From positions 124,001-188,000 of the forward strand of contig NZ_JASITA010000007.1 of the NCBI RefSeq assembly GCF_030063415.1: a stretch of DNA of 64,000 nt, written 5' to 3'. A program made the translations under genes and the position numbers. The notes beneath the pieces are model-generated. The model had not been told where the DNA came from. It worked only from the letters and a program-made list of their open reading frames with translations, and made no database searches. This document shows, one piece after another, positions 33,836-44,578 of this stretch. The DNA is from Streptomyces sp. H27-C3 (GTDB lineage Bacteria; Actinomycetota; Actinomycetes; Streptomycetales; Streptomycetaceae). Position 1 is the stretch's first letter; every line of letters begins with the position of its first letter.

Positions 33836-34558
33836 ATGGCCGTCTTTGTAGCGCTCGGCGCGTTCTGCATGACGCTGTTCGGCGGGTGGGTGGCGCAGCG
33901 CGTCACCGACCGGCGCCACCTCGTGCTGGGCCTGGCCGGCGGGCTGATGCTCGGAGTCGTCGGCCTGGACCTGCTGCCCGAGGCGCTGGCCGCCGCGGGC
34001 AGGGAACTCTTCGGGGTGCCGCGTGCCCTGCTGCTGTTCGTCGGCGGCTTCCTGGTGGCCCACCTGGTGGAACGGATGCTCGCGGTACGCCAGGCGGCGC
34101 ACGGGGCGAGCGAGGAACGCGTGCCTCAGGTCGGACTGACCGCGGCGGCGGCAATGGTCGGCCACAGCCTGATGGACGGCATCGCGCTCGGCGCGGCCTT
34201 CCAGGTCGGCGGCGGCATGGGCACGACCGTCGCGCTCGCCGTCATCACCCACGACTTCGCGGACGGCTTCAACACGTACACGCTCACCAGCCTGTACGGG
34301 AACGAGCGCCGCAAGGCGGTCGCGATGCTCTTCGCGGACGCGCTGGCCCCCGTGGTGGGCGCGGCGTCGACGCTGCTGTTCACTCTTCCGGAGGAACTGC
34401 TCGGCAGCTATCTCGGGTTCTTCGGCGGCGCCCTGCTCTACCTCGCCGCCGCCGAGATCCTGCCCGAGGCCCACCACGACCACCCGGCCCGCTCCACCCT
34501 GCTGTGCACGGTCGCCGGAGTGGCCTTCATCTGGCTGATGGTGGGTCTGACGGGCTGA
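33836..34558 (+). CDS. ZIP-family metal transporter between the two cob runs
   Basis: This 240-residue membrane protein has about seven to eight helices and the ZIP metal sites HSLMDGIALGAAF and HDFADGFNTYT in helices 4 and 5, plus AAEILPEAHHDH at the loop. It would import a divalent metal. Its position, splitting the cobalamin genes and divergent from cobM, suggests cobalt uptake, which is an inference since ZIP proteins usually carry zinc, iron or manganese. It is the only plus-strand gene between 27.2 and 45.6 kb. Confidence 0.85.
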   Translation: MAVFVALGAFCMTLFGGWVAQRVTDRRHLVLGLAGGLMLGVVGLDLLPEALAAAGRELFGVPRALLLFVGGFLVAHLVERMLAVRQAAHGASEERVPQVGLTAAAAMVGHSLMDGIALGAAFQVGGGMGTTVALAVITHDFADGFNTYTLTSLYGNERRKAVAMLFADALAPVVGAASTLLFTLPEELLGSYLGFFGGALLYLAAAEILPEAHHDHPARSTLLCTVAGVAFIWLMVGLTG

Positions 34559-34575
34559 GGGCCCCGCTGCGGGAC

Positions 34576-35328
34576 TCACAGCTTGCCCCCGCGGCCACCG
34601 TCACGCCTGGCCGGCGCGATGAGCGTCGAGAGGTACGGCAACGGACCGCCCCCGGTGAGCTCGGCGGCCGGGCGGATCGATTCTTCGGGCAGCCCGAGCG
34701 CCGAACCCCACACGGCGCTCTCGGTGCGGCCCGTCTCGCGCAGCGCCGTCGCCACCTCACCCGCCAGCCGCCCGAACTTGTACGCCACCACCGTGCCGGG
34801 ACCCTCCAGGGCCTCCTTGAGCACGGCCGCACCCGCGGTCACCGGCACCAGCGTCAGTGGCTCCGTACCCTCCGCCAGCACCGCTCCGCTGCGTGCCGCG
34901 AGATCCTGCATGGCGGTGATCCCCGGCACGGTCTCGATGACCGTCCCCGGCAGCAGTGCGCCGATGGTCTGCGCGAGATACGTGAACGTCGAGTACACAT
35001 TGGGGTCGCCGATCGTCGCGAAAGCCACCATGCCGTGCGCACGCAGCAGTTCGGCGACGCGCGAGCCCGCCGCGTCCCAGGCGGCCTCGCGCCGGGGCCG
35101 GTCCTCGCGCTCATTGAGCGCGAACACCACCCGGACGACCTTCGCCGCGTCGACGTAGTGCAGCACCGTCGCCTCGGCCCGCCCGGGCTCTCCCACATCG
35201 GTTCCATCGGGCGCGGCCATGACGGGCACGACCACCACGGCCGCGTCCCGCAGGGCGTTGACGCCCTTGACGGTCACCAGCTCCGGGTCACCGGGCCCGA
35301 CACCGACTCCGGTCAGCTTGCCGCTCAT
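34576..35328 (-). CDS. cobI: precorrin-2 C20-methyltransferase
   Basis: This 250-residue tetrapyrrole methylase begins MSGKLTGVGVGPGDPELVTV and has VVFALNEREDRPRREAAWD and FATIGDPNVYSTFTYLAQTI, typical of CobI/CbiL. It converts precorrin-2 to precorrin-3A. ATG 35328 overlaps the cobB stop by 4 nt. It is the last gene of the upstream cob run and converges on the ZIP gene. Confidence 0.94.
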   Translation of the reverse strand: MSGKLTGVGVGPGDPELVTVKGVNALRDAAVVVVPVMAAPDGTDVGEPGRAEATVLHYVDAAKVVRVVFALNEREDRPRREAAWDAAGSRVAELLRAHGMVAFATIGDPNVYSTFTYLAQTIGALLPGTVIETVPGITAMQDLAARSGAVLAEGTEPLTLVPVTAGAAVLKEALEGPGTVVAYKFGRLAGEVATALRETGRTESAVWGSALGLPEESIRPAAELTGGGPLPYLSTLIAPARRDGGRGGKL

Positions 35329-36689
35329 CCCGCACACCTTTCGACGAATCTGCGGGCCATGCCGGGCTCGGCGGCCCAATGCGTGTGCAGGAAACTCGCA
35401 TGCACGCCCTCCTGTACGAAACCTTCGACCCGGCGCTCGGGCAGATGCATGCCCCACGCGGGGGTCGCGCCCGCCCCGGGCTCGATCACCGTCCGGTGGA
35501 ACTCGTGCCCCCGCAGCCGCGTCCCGGTGGCCGCCAGCACACTGTCCGACACCGCCACCGCCTCCCGATAGCCCAGCGTCAGCCCCTCCGACATCCGCGC
35601 CTCGGCGTCCAGCACCCCGCACATCGGCTGCCCGTCCAGAGAGCGCGCGAGGTACAGCAGCCCGGCGCACTCGGCGGCAACGGGCGCCCCGGAGCGCGCG
35701 AGCTCGGCGACGGCCTCGCGGAGCGGCTCGTTGGCGGACAGCTCGGGGGCGTACACCTCAGGAAATCCGCCCCCGACGACAACACCGCGCGCCCCCTCGG
35801 GAAGCGCCTCGTCCCGCAGCGGGTCGAAGGGCACCACCTCGGCGCCTGCGGCGGCGAGCAATTCACCGTGCTCGGCGTAGGAGAACGTGAACGCGGCCCC
35901 GGCGGCGACGGCGACCACAGGCCGCCGACCTCTCTCCGCGTCCGGCCCGTCCGGCCTGCCCGCGACCGCCGCCGGATCCCACGCGTCCCCCGCGAGCGCG
36001 GGCGCACTGCGCGCCAGAGCCAGCAGCGCCTCCAGGTCGCACCCGGCCCGCACCTGCTCGGCCAGCGCGACCACGGCCTCCACGGCCTCCGCCCGCCGCT
36101 CGGCCACCGGCACAAGCCCCAGGTGCCGCGACGGTGTCCGCACCTGCTTGACGCGCCGCAGCGCACCGAGCACCGGCACGCCCGACTCGTCCAGCGCCTC
36201 GCGCAGCAACTGCTCGTGCCGCTCGGAGCCCACCTTGTTCAGGATCACCCCGCCGATCCGCACCCGCGGATCCCAGGAGGCGAAACCGTGCACCAGCGCC
36301 GCCACCGACCGGGACTGCGACGACGCGTCCACGACCAGCACCACCGGCGCGCCGAGCAGCCCCGCCACCTGCGCGGTGGACGCCAGTTCGCCCTGCCCCG
36401 CGGCGCCGTCGTACAGGCCCATCACGCCCTCGACCACCGCCAGGTCGCACCCTGCCGCGCCGTGCGCGAACAGTGGTGCGATCAGCTCCGCACCGCACAG
36501 GTACGCGTCGAGATTGCGTCCCGGACGGCCGGTCGCCAGCGCGTGGTAGCCCGGGTCGATGTAGTCGGGGCCCACCTTGTGCGGGGAGACGGCAAGTCCG
36601 CGCTCCGCGAAGGCCGCCATCAGGCCCGTCGCGACGGTGGTCTTGCCGCTGCCTGAGCACGGCGCGGCAATGACGAGTCTGGCTACCAC
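35325..36689 (-). CDS. cobB: cobyrinate/hydrogenobyrinate a,c-diamide synthase
   Basis: This 454-residue ATP-dependent amidotransferase has an N-terminal dethiobiotin-synthase-like domain with P-loop APCSGSGKTTVATG and a C-terminal class I glutaminase-like domain with the cysteine in VAAECAGLLYLARSLD. It amidates the a and c side chains. GTG 36689 overlaps the cobO stop by 7 nt. The much longer upstream frame lies within cobO and is a shadow. Confidence 0.93.
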   Translation of the reverse strand: MVARLVIAAPCSGSGKTTVATGLMAAFAERGLAVSPHKVGPDYIDPGYHALATGRPGRNLDAYLCGAELIAPLFAHGAAGCDLAVVEGVMGLYDGAAGQGELASTAQVAGLLGAPVVLVVDASSQSRSVAALVHGFASWDPRVRIGGVILNKVGSERHEQLLREALDESGVPVLGALRRVKQVRTPSRHLGLVPVAERRAEAVEAVVALAEQVRAGCDLEALLALARSAPALAGDAWDPAAVAGRPDGPDAERGRRPVVAVAAGAAFTFSYAEHGELLAAAGAEVVPFDPLRDEALPEGARGVVVGGGFPEVYAPELSANEPLREAVAELARSGAPVAAECAGLLYLARSLDGQPMCGVLDAEARMSEGLTLGYREAVAVSDSVLAATGTRLRGHEFHRTVIEPGAGATPAWGMHLPERRVEGFVQEGVHASFLHTHWAAEPGMARRFVERCAG

Positions 36690-37282
36690 TCGATGCCCCT
36701 CTGGCCCTTCTGGCCCGCGTCCATAGGGTGCTTGACCTTCGACATGTCGGTCACCAGGTCGGCGTGGTCGATCAGGCTCTGCGGCGCGTTGCGCCCGGTG
36801 ATCACGACGTGCTGGTTGCCGGGGCGGTCGCGCAGCACCTGGATGACCTCGTCGGTGTCCACCCAGCCCCAGTGCATCGGATACGCGAACTCGTCCAGCA
36901 CGTACAGCTGGTAGGTCTCGGCGGCCAGGTCGCGCTTGACCTGCTCCCAGCCCTCGCGCGCCGCCTCCTCGTTGTCGAGCTGCGCGTCGCGCTGCACCCA
37001 GGACCAGCCCTCGCCCATCTTGTGCCAGGCGACGCTCCCGCCCTCGCCGCTCGCGCCGAGGACCTTCAGCGCGTTCTCCTCGCCGACCTTCCACTTCGCC
37101 GACTTGACGAACTGGAACACCCCGATTGGCCAGCCCTGGTTCCAGGCGCGCAGCGCCAGACCGAACGCGGCCGTCGACTTGCCCTTGCCGATGCCCGTGT
37201 GGACGACGACGAGTGGTCGGTTGCGGCGCTGGCGGGTGGTGAGACCGTCGTTCGGAACGACGGACGGCTGTCCCTGTGGCAT
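36683..37282 (-). CDS. cobO: cob(I)yrinic acid a,c-diamide adenosyltransferase
   Basis: This 199-residue CobA/CobO/BtuR-type enzyme attaches adenosyl to Co(I) corrinoids. The P-loop is HTGIGKGKSTAAFGLA (about 28-43), followed by WPIGVFQFVKSAKWKVGE and VLDEFAYPMHWGWVDTDEVI. The ATG overlaps the chelatase stop by 1 nt (TAATG). Confidence 0.95.
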   Translation of the reverse strand: MPQGQPSVVPNDGLTTRQRRNRPLVVVHTGIGKGKSTAAFGLALRAWNQGWPIGVFQFVKSAKWKVGEENALKVLGASGEGGSVAWHKMGEGWSWVQRDAQLDNEEAAREGWEQVKRDLAAETYQLYVLDEFAYPMHWGWVDTDEVIQVLRDRPGNQHVVITGRNAPQSLIDHADLVTDMSKVKHPMDAGQKGQRGIEW

Positions 37283-39360
37283 TAAGCGGCCCTCCTGGAG
37301 CCTTGAACGTCCTTGACGAGCCCGGCGATGCTGTCGGCCCGCAGCTCGTCGAGCGTGACGGCGCTGCCGCCGAGATCGCGGGCCAGAGCCCCGGCCAGAC
37401 CGAGCCGTACCGGACCCGACTCACAGTCCACGACCACCGAGGCGATGCCCTCCACGGCATGCAGCTGGGCCGCACGGGCCGCGTTCGCGACCGGCTCGGG
37501 CCCGCCCGTTGCCCGCCCGTCGGTGATGACAAGCAGCAGCGGACGGCGCGAGGGATCCCGCAGCCGCTCCACACGCAGCACGTCGTGCGCCTTCAACAGC
37601 CCCGCGGACAGCGGTGTACGGCCACCCGTCGGCAGGATCTCAAGACGGGCGGCGGCGGCCTCCACGGACGACGTCGGGGGCAGTGCCACCTCGGCGTCCT
37701 TCCCGCGGAAGGTGATCAGGCCGACCTTGTCGCGCCGCTGATAAGCGTCCAGCAGCAGCGAAAGGACCGCGCCCTTCACGGCGCTCATGCGCTGCCGCGC
37801 GGCCATCGATCCCGAGGCATCCACCACGAAGAGCACGAGGTTGCCCTCGCGCCCCTCCCGGTTCGCCTGCCGCAGATCGTCCCGGCGCACCACGAGGCCG
37901 CGCCCGGAGCGCCCGCGCGCCAGCTGATGCGGCGCTGCGGCCTGCACGGTCGCTGCCAAGTGCAGCTTGGTGAGCGCCCCTTGGGGCCGACGGGCACCGG
38001 TGGTCCTGCCGTGCTCGGTACGCGCGCGTGAACGCCGCCCCGCCGCGCCCTCGCCGAGACCGGGCACGCTCAGCATCTTCGTCCGGAACGGCGCGGAGGC
38101 CTGCGCGGCAGGCTGCTCGCCACCGCCCGCCGATCCCTTCGGCTCACCGCCCTCGGCCTCCTCGGCCCGTGCGGGCGAGTCGCCCCCGGCGGGCGCTTCG
38201 CTCTCCTCGGGCGCGCTGTCCTGCTCCAAGCCGTCCTGATCCGAGCTCTCCTGCGGGCCGTCAGGACCGTCAGCGGGCCCGTCGCCCTGCGGCGGCTGCC
38301 CGCCCCCGCCGGGCCCGTCCGGATCCGGATCGTCGTCGTCCGGGCTGCTGTTCTGCTCCAGCGTGTCGTCGAGCTTGTCCTCGTCGAGCCCCGGCGCGTC
38401 GAACGGGTTGCGCCTGCGCCGGTGCGGCAGCGCCAGCAGCGCGGCCTGCCGCACATCCTCGGCGAGCACGACCGTGCGCCCGGCCCAGGCGGCCAGCGTG
38501 GTCGCCGTACGGGCCATCACGATGTCGGCGCGCATCCCGTCGACCTCGAAGGCCGCGCAGGTCGCCGCGATCTGCCGCAACGCGCCGTCGCCCAGCCTCA
38601 CCTCGGGCAGCAGGGCGCGCGCCGCCACGATGCGCGCCCGCAGCGCGGACTCCTCGTGCGCCCACTTCGCGGCGAACCCGGCGGGGTCGTCCTCGTACGC
38701 CAGGCGCCGGCGGACGACCTCCACACGCTGGTCGGTCTCCCGGGACGCGGCGACCTCCACGGTCAGCCCGAACCGGTCCAGCAACTGCGGCCGCAGCTCG
38801 CCCTCTTCGGGGTTCATCGTCCCGACCAGCAGGAACCGCGCCGCGTGCCGCACCGACACGCCCTCGCGCTCGACGTACGACGCACCCATGGCGGCGGCGT
38901 CGAGCAGCAGGTCGACCAGGTGGTCGTGCAGCAGATTGACCTCGTCGACGTACAGGATCCCGCGATGCGCGTCGGCCAACAGGCCGGGCTCGAAGGCCTT
39001 CACGCCCTCCGACAGCGCCCGCTCGATGTCGAGCGCCCCGACGAGCCGGTCCTCGGAGGCCCCGACGGGCAGCTCGACCATCCGCGCGGCGCGCGACACG
39101 CCGCCGGTGGTCTCGTGCGGTCCGTCAGGACACGCCGGGTCGGGCGACGCGGGATCACAGGAGAACCGGCACCCGGCGACCACCCGCACCTCGGGCATGA
39201 GCGCCGAAAGGGCGCGTACGGCAGTGCTCTTGGCGGTGCCCTTCTCGCCACGGACGAGCACACCGCCCACGGCAGGGGACACGGCGTTCAGCAGCAGCCC
39301 GAGCCGCAGGTCGTCCATGCCGACGATCGCGGTGAACGGGTAGTGAATCGTGTTGCTCAT
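37282..39360 (-). CDS. fused ChlI/ChlD-type subunit of cobaltochelatase
   Basis: This 692-residue protein joins an AAA+ domain (about 10-340; P-loop RGEKGTAKSTAVRA, then GILYVDEVNLLHDHLVDLLL) to a VWA domain (about 505-692; MIDAS motif FVVDASGSMAARQR). Between them lies an acidic Pro/Gly/Glu linker (about 325-440). In actinomycetes this replaces separate CobS and CobT as the ATPase partner of CobN. Magnesium chelatase use is unlikely in a non-photosynthetic organism. ATG 39360 overlaps the cobN stop. Confidence 0.9.
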   Translation of the reverse strand: MSNTIHYPFTAIVGMDDLRLGLLLNAVSPAVGGVLVRGEKGTAKSTAVRALSALMPEVRVVAGCRFSCDPASPDPACPDGPHETTGGVSRAARMVELPVGASEDRLVGALDIERALSEGVKAFEPGLLADAHRGILYVDEVNLLHDHLVDLLLDAAAMGASYVEREGVSVRHAARFLLVGTMNPEEGELRPQLLDRFGLTVEVAASRETDQRVEVVRRRLAYEDDPAGFAAKWAHEESALRARIVAARALLPEVRLGDGALRQIAATCAAFEVDGMRADIVMARTATTLAAWAGRTVVLAEDVRQAALLALPHRRRRNPFDAPGLDEDKLDDTLEQNSSPDDDDPDPDGPGGGGQPPQGDGPADGPDGPQESSDQDGLEQDSAPEESEAPAGGDSPARAEEAEGGEPKGSAGGGEQPAAQASAPFRTKMLSVPGLGEGAAGRRSRARTEHGRTTGARRPQGALTKLHLAATVQAAAPHQLARGRSGRGLVVRRDDLRQANREGREGNLVLFVVDASGSMAARQRMSAVKGAVLSLLLDAYQRRDKVGLITFRGKDAEVALPPTSSVEAAAARLEILPTGGRTPLSAGLLKAHDVLRVERLRDPSRRPLLLVITDGRATGGPEPVANAARAAQLHAVEGIASVVVDCESGPVRLGLAGALARDLGGSAVTLDELRADSIAGLVKDVQGSRRAA

Positions 39361-42300
39361 GCGTCGTCACCCTCCAGGTCGCCCTCAAGTTCCAGATACG
39401 TCGCGCGAAGCCGCTCCAGCGTCTGCGCGTCCGGCTCCGCCCACAGCCCGCGCTCGGCGGCCTCCAGCAGCCGCTCCGTGATGCCCCGCAGGGCCCAGGG
39501 GTTGGACTTGCGCATGAAAGCGCTGTTCTCGGGGTCGAAGACGTACTCGCTCGACAACTTCTCGTACATCCAGTCGTCGACCACACCCGCCGTCGCGTCG
39601 TACCCGAAGAGGTAGTCGACGGTGGCCGCCATCTCGAAGGCGCCCTTGTAGCCGTGCCGCCGCATCGCTGCCATCCAGCGCGGGTTGACCACCCGGGCCC
39701 GGAACACACGGTGCGTCTCCTCGCCCAGCGTGCGGGTCTTCACCTGGTCGGGCGTCGCGCTGTCACCGACGTAAGCCTCGGGGGACTCGCCCGTCAGATG
39801 GCGCACCATCGCGACCATGCCGCCGTGGTACTGGAAGTAGTCGTCCGCGTCCATCAGGTCGTGCTCACGCGTGTCGACGTTCTTCGCGGCCACCGCGATC
39901 CGGCGGAACGCCGTCTCCATGTCCCCGCGGGCCTGCCGCCCGTCGAGGCCGCGCCCGTACGCGTAACCGCCCCACACCGCGTACACCTCGGCCAGGTCGG
40001 CGTCGCTGCGCCAGTTCCTGGCGTCGATCAGCGGCAGCAGGCCCGCCCCGTACGCACCGGGCTTCGAGCCGAAGATGCGCGAGGTCGCGCGGCGGCGGTC
40101 GCCGTGCTCGGCCTCGTCCTCGGCCGCGTGCGCCCGGACGAAGTTGCGGTCGGCCGGCTCGTCCAGCTCTGCGACGGCCCGTACCGCGTCGTCGATCAGG
40201 CCGATGACGTGCGGGAAGGCGTCCCGGAAGAAGCCGGAGATGCGCACGGTCACATCGATGCGAGGCCGGCCCAGCTCCTCCAGCGGCACGATCTCGAAGC
40301 CGGTGACCCGGCGCGAGGCGTCGTCCCAGGCGGGGCGGCAGCCCAGCAGCGCCAGGATCTCCGCGATGTCGTCACCCTGGGTGCGCATCGCGGACGTGCC
40401 CCACACGGTCAGGCCGACCGACTTGGGGTAGTCGCCGGTGTCGGCCAGATAGCGGGCCACCAGCGAGTCCGCCAGCGCCTGGCCGACCTCCCACGACAGG
40501 CGCGACGGAATCGCCTTGGGGTCCACGGAGTAGAAGTTGCGGCCCGTCGGCAGGACGTTGACCAGGCCGCGGGTCGGCGAACCGGACGGTCCTGCCGGTA
40601 CGTAGCCGCCCTTCAGGGCGTGCAGGATGTTGGTGATCTCGTCCGTCGTACGGGCCAGCCGCGGCACCACCTCGTCGCACGCGAAGCCCAGCACGGCCAC
40701 GGCGTCCGGGAGTTCGAACCCGAGCACCTCACGCACCAAGGGCGCCGCGGCCGACTTCTCCCAGCCGCGCTCCTCCATGCCCTCCGCGAGCCGCCGGCAC
40801 AGTTGCTCCAGGAGATCGATGGCGTCGGCGCCGGATCGCGCGGGGCCCGCGACGAGGGAACTCAGCCCGTCAGGCACCTTCACCGGCGCGCCGGGCTCGC
40901 CCAGCAGTTCCTTCTCGACCAGCCCGAAGTGCTCGGCGAGACAGGCCCGCAGACCGGGCAGCGCGTTGGCCTTGCCGCCCCACACCTGCGAGGCGCGCAG
41001 CACGGCCAGCACCAGGTTGACCCTGGCCTCGGCCTCCGGGCCGCCGCCCAGGATGTGCAGACCGTCACGGATCTGCACGTCCTTGATCTCGCACAGATAG
41101 CCGTCGACGTGCATGACGAACGCGTCGAAGTCGTCGTCGTCGGGCTGCTCTTCGAGATGCAGGTCGTGGTGCAGCTGGGCCGCCGTCACCAGCGTCCAGA
41201 TCTGCGCCCGCACGGCCGGCGCCTTCGTCGGGTCGAGGTCGTTGACCAGGGCGTACTCGTCGAGCAGTTGCTCAAGCTTGGCTAGGTCCCCGTAGGTGTC
41301 CGCGCGCGCCATCGGCGGCACCAGATGGTCGACGACCGTGGCGTGGCCGCGGCGCTTGGCCTGGGTGCCCTCGCCCGGGTCGTTGACGATGAACGGGTAG
41401 ATCAGCGGCAGATCGCCCAGCACGGCATCGGGCCCGCAGCCGGACGACAGACCGAGGCCCTTGCCGGGCAGCCACTCCATCGTGCCGTGCTTGCCCATGT
41501 GCACGATCGCGTCGGCACCAAAGGAGTTTTCCAGCCACCGGTACGCCGCCATGTAGTGGTGCGAGGGCGGCATGTCGGGGTCGTGGTAGATCGCGATCGG
41601 GTTCTCGCCGAAGCCGCGCGGCGGCTGGATCATCACGACGACATTACCGAACTGCAGCGACGCCAGGACGATGTCGTCCCCGTCGATGTACAACTGGCCC
41701 GGCGCCTCGCCCCAGTGCTCCAGCATGCCGTCGCGCAGCTCCGGCTGAAGGTTGTCGAACCACTGCTGGTAGTCGGCGAGCGGCACGCGCGCGGGGGCGG
41801 CCGCGAGCTGCTCCTCGGTCAGCCACTCCACGTCGTGACCGCCGGCGCTGATGAGCCGGTGGATCAGCTCGTCACCGTTGTCGGGATGCCCGTCCACGCC
41901 GTAACCGGCGTCGCGCAGGGCGTCGAGCACCCGGATCGCCGAGGCCGGTGTGTCGAGGCCGACCGCGTTGCCGACGCGGGAGTGCTTGGTCGGGTAGGCG
42001 GTGAAGACGATCGCGAGCTTCTTGTCCGCGTTCGGCTTGTGGGCCAGTTTGGCGTGCCGTACGGCGATCCCGGCGACCCGGGCGGCCCGCTCGGGGTCCG
42101 CGACGTACACCGGTACGTCGCCCTCGCCCTGCTCCTTGAAGGAGAACGGCACGGTGATGAGCCGGCCGTCGAACTCGGGGATGGCGACCTGCATGGCGGC
42201 GTCCATCGGCGACAGCGCGGCGTCCGACGCGTCCCACGTCGCGCGTGAGGACGTCAGACAGAGCCCCTGGAGCACCGGCACGTCGAGGTCGGCGAGCGCA

Positions 42301-43037
42301 CCGATGTCCCACGCCTCGTCGTCACCGCCGGCCGAGGCGTCACTGGCCCGGGTGCCGCCCGCCGCGAGGACGGTGGCGACCAGGGCATCGGTCCTGCCGA
42401 GCACCTCGTACAGCTCGGGGTCGGCGCTGCGCAGCGAACCGCAGTACACCGGAAGGGCGTTGGCCCCCTGTGCCTCGATCTGCTCGCACAGTACGTCGAC
42501 GAAGGAGGTGTTCCCGGACAGTTCGTGCGCCCGGTAGAAGAGCACCCCGATGGCAGGCCGGCCCTCGACCCACGCCCGCGTGCCGTGCACACCCCACTCG
42601 GGCATCTTCATCGGCTCCGCGCTGCGCCGCTGCGGCGCGTCCTCGGCGCGCCCGTGCCCGCCGAGGAGGACGTCCTGGGTGAGAAACGCGGCCAGCTCGG
42701 TCAGGTTGCCCGTACCGCCCTCGACGAGGTAGCGCAGCGCCTCCGCGACGGCGCCCGCGTGCACGGTCGACTCGGCCATCAACTCGGCGTCCGGCACGGC
42801 CTCCCCGCCGAGCAGGACCGTTGGTACGCCGGACGACTTGAGGACGGCGAGCCCGTCCTCCCAGGCCCGCTTCCCGCCGAGCAGCCGTACGACGGCCACC
42901 GAGGCGCCCTCGATCAGCGCGGGCAGCTCGGTGGCCGCGTCGATACGGGTCGGGTTGCCGATCCGATACGGGGCGCCGGAGGCGCGTGCCGCCAGCAGAT
43001 CCGTATCGGCGGTGGACAACAACAGCACGGTGCTCAT
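39357..43037 (-). CDS. cobN: cobaltochelatase large subunit
   Basis: This 1226-residue CobN/ChlH-type protein binds hydrogenobyrinate a,c-diamide and inserts cobalt with the ATPase encoded next to it. Signature blocks include [40 protein letters not shown] and [20 protein letters not shown]. It is of normal length with no interruption. Overlaps both neighbours by 4 nt. Confidence 0.95.
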   Translation of the reverse strand: MSTVLLLSTADTDLLAARASGAPYRIGNPTRIDAATELPALIEGASVAVVRLLGGKRAWEDGLAVLKSSGVPTVLLGGEAVPDAELMAESTVHAGAVAEALRYLVEGGTGNLTELAAFLTQDVLLGGHGRAEDAPQRRSAEPMKMPEWGVHGTRAWVEGRPAIGVLFYRAHELSGNTSFVDVLCEQIEAQGANALPVYCGSLRSADPELYEVLGRTDALVATVLAAGGTRASDASAGGDDEAWDIGALADLDVPVLQGLCLTSSRATWDASDAALSPMDAAMQVAIPEFDGRLITVPFSFKEQGEGDVPVYVADPERAARVAGIAVRHAKLAHKPNADKKLAIVFTAYPTKHSRVGNAVGLDTPASAIRVLDALRDAGYGVDGHPDNGDELIHRLISAGGHDVEWLTEEQLAAAPARVPLADYQQWFDNLQPELRDGMLEHWGEAPGQLYIDGDDIVLASLQFGNVVVMIQPPRGFGENPIAIYHDPDMPPSHHYMAAYRWLENSFGADAIVHMGKHGTMEWLPGKGLGLSSGCGPDAVLGDLPLIYPFIVNDPGEGTQAKRRGHATVVDHLVPPMARADTYGDLAKLEQLLDEYALVNDLDPTKAPAVRAQIWTLVTAAQLHHDLHLEEQPDDDDFDAFVMHVDGYLCEIKDVQIRDGLHILGGGPEAEARVNLVLAVLRASQVWGGKANALPGLRACLAEHFGLVEKELLGEPGAPVKVPDGLSSLVAGPARSGADAIDLLEQLCRRLAEGMEERGWEKSAAAPLVREVLGFELPDAVAVLGFACDEVVPRLARTTDEITNILHALKGGYVPAGPSGSPTRGLVNVLPTGRNFYSVDPKAIPSRLSWEVGQALADSLVARYLADTGDYPKSVGLTVWGTSAMRTQGDDIAEILALLGCRPAWDDASRRVTGFEIVPLEELGRPRIDVTVRISGFFRDAFPHVIGLIDDAVRAVAELDEPADRNFVRAHAAEDEAEHGDRRRATSRIFGSKPGAYGAGLLPLIDARNWRSDADLAEVYAVWGGYAYGRGLDGRQARGDMETAFRRIAVAAKNVDTREHDLMDADDYFQYHGGMVAMVRHLTGESPEAYVGDSATPDQVKTRTLGEETHRVFRARVVNPRWMAAMRRHGYKGAFEMAATVDYLFGYDATAGVVDDWMYEKLSSEYVFDPENSAFMRKSNPWALRGITERLLEAAERGLWAEPDAQTLERLRATYLELEGDLEGDDA

Positions 43038-44578
43038 GCGGGCGCTCCAGGTGCGATAAAGGGAAGTCCTGCCGGCGCGCCCGACTCGATCAGCCGCAGC
43101 AGCGCGTCCGTGTCCGCGTGTTCTTCGATGAGGTCTCCGAGGCGGTCGAGCTGCTCCTCGCGCAGCGCATCGAAGGAGGTGTCGGGTGCCGGTACGAAGC
43201 GTCGCCCGGCCGCGGTGGCCACTTCGCGCAGGAACGCGCGCCGGAAGGCGTCGCTCTCCAACGACCCGTGCCAGTGGGTGCCCCAGACCGCGCCGGCCCG
43301 GCAGCCGTCCAAGGCATGCCCCCGGTCATCGGTGAGGAACCCTTCGCCGCCGAGCACTTCGGCGACGCCGTGGTGGATCTCGTAGCCCTCGACGGGCTCG
43401 CCCAGCGCGATGCCGACGGGCCGCGCGAGGGTCTTCTCGACGGCGAACCGCACCCGCAGCGGGAGCAGCCCCAGGCCGTCGACGGATCCCGCGCGGGATT
43501 CGACGTGGTCCTCGATGTGGCGGCCGAGGAGCTGGTAGCCGCCGCAGATGCCGAGGACGGGGCGCCCCTCGGCGGCCCGCCGGACCAGCGCGTCGGCGAG
43601 CCCGCGCTCGCGCAGCCACTGCAGGGCGCGCACCGTACCGCGCGTCCCCGGCACGATCACCAGATCGGCGTCGACGAGCTCTTCGGCCCGGTCCACGAAC
43701 CGCACGACGACGCCCGGTTCGGCGGCCAGCGCGTCCGCGTCGGTGAAGTTCGACATGAGGGGCACGGCGCACACGGCGACGCGCAGGACGTCATCGCCGA
43801 CGGGCGGCGCGACGACGGACTCGCGTACGGCGCCACGCATCGAGACGCGCAGTCCGTCCTCCTCGTCGATGCCCAGGCCGTGGGTGAACGGCAGCACGCC
43901 GTAGGTGCGCCGTCCCGTCAGCCCCTCCAGCATGTCGAGGCCGGGTTCGAGGAGGGACACATCGCCGCGGAACTTGTTGATCAGGTAGCCGGCGACCAGT
44001 TTCTGGTCCTCGGGGGACAGCAGCGCCGTCGTACCGAAGAAGGAGGCGAAGACACCGCCCCGGTCGATGTCACCGACAACGACCACGGGGAACTGCGCGG
44101 CCCGTGCGATGCCCATGTTGACGATGTCGGTACGCCGCAGATTGATCTCGGCGGGACTGCCCGCGCCTTCGCAGATCACCGCGTCGTACGTGCCGCGCAA
44201 TTCCTTCAGGCAGTCCGTCACGACACCGAGCAGCGATTCCTGTCTGCCCCCGTGGTAACCGCGCGCACTCATCTCGCCCACCGCCTTCCCCAGCAGGACG
44301 ACCTGGCTGGAGTGGTCGCTGCCGGGCTTGAGCAGCACCGGGTTCATGAGCGCCGTCGGCTCGACGCGGGCCGCCTGGGCCTGCATGGCCTGGGCCCGGC
44401 CGATCTCCGCGCCCTCGCGGGTGACAAAGGAGTTCAGCGACATGTTCTGCGCCTTGAAGGGGGCGACCTTCACGCCCTTGCGTACGAGCCACCGGCAGAT
44501 CCCGGCGGTCACGACGCTCTTACCGGCGTCGGATGTGGTCCCCGCGACGAGCAGACCGCTCCCCAACTGGTCCTTCAT
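43034..44578 (-). CDS. cobQ: cobyric acid synthase
   Basis: This 514-residue amidotransferase amidates side chains b, d, e and g. The N-terminal ATP domain begins with [20 protein letters not shown] and [20 protein letters not shown]. The glutaminase cysteine is in [23 protein letters not shown] 44578 overlaps the cobD stop. CobB and CobQ are paralogous and both are complete here. Confidence 0.95.
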   Translation of the reverse strand: MKDQLGSGLLVAGTTSDAGKSVVTAGICRWLVRKGVKVAPFKAQNMSLNSFVTREGAEIGRAQAMQAQAARVEPTALMNPVLLKPGSDHSSQVVLLGKAVGEMSARGYHGGRQESLLGVVTDCLKELRGTYDAVICEGAGSPAEINLRRTDIVNMGIARAAQFPVVVVGDIDRGGVFASFFGTTALLSPEDQKLVAGYLINKFRGDVSLLEPGLDMLEGLTGRRTYGVLPFTHGLGIDEEDGLRVSMRGAVRESVVAPPVGDDVLRVAVCAVPLMSNFTDADALAAEPGVVVRFVDRAEELVDADLVIVPGTRGTVRALQWLRERGLADALVRRAAEGRPVLGICGGYQLLGRHIEDHVESRAGSVDGLGLLPLRVRFAVEKTLARPVGIALGEPVEGYEIHHGVAEVLGGEGFLTDDRGHALDGCRAGAVWGTHWHGSLESDAFRRAFLREVATAAGRRFVPAPDTSFDALREEQLDRLGDLIEEHADTDALLRLIESGAPAGLPFIAPGAPA

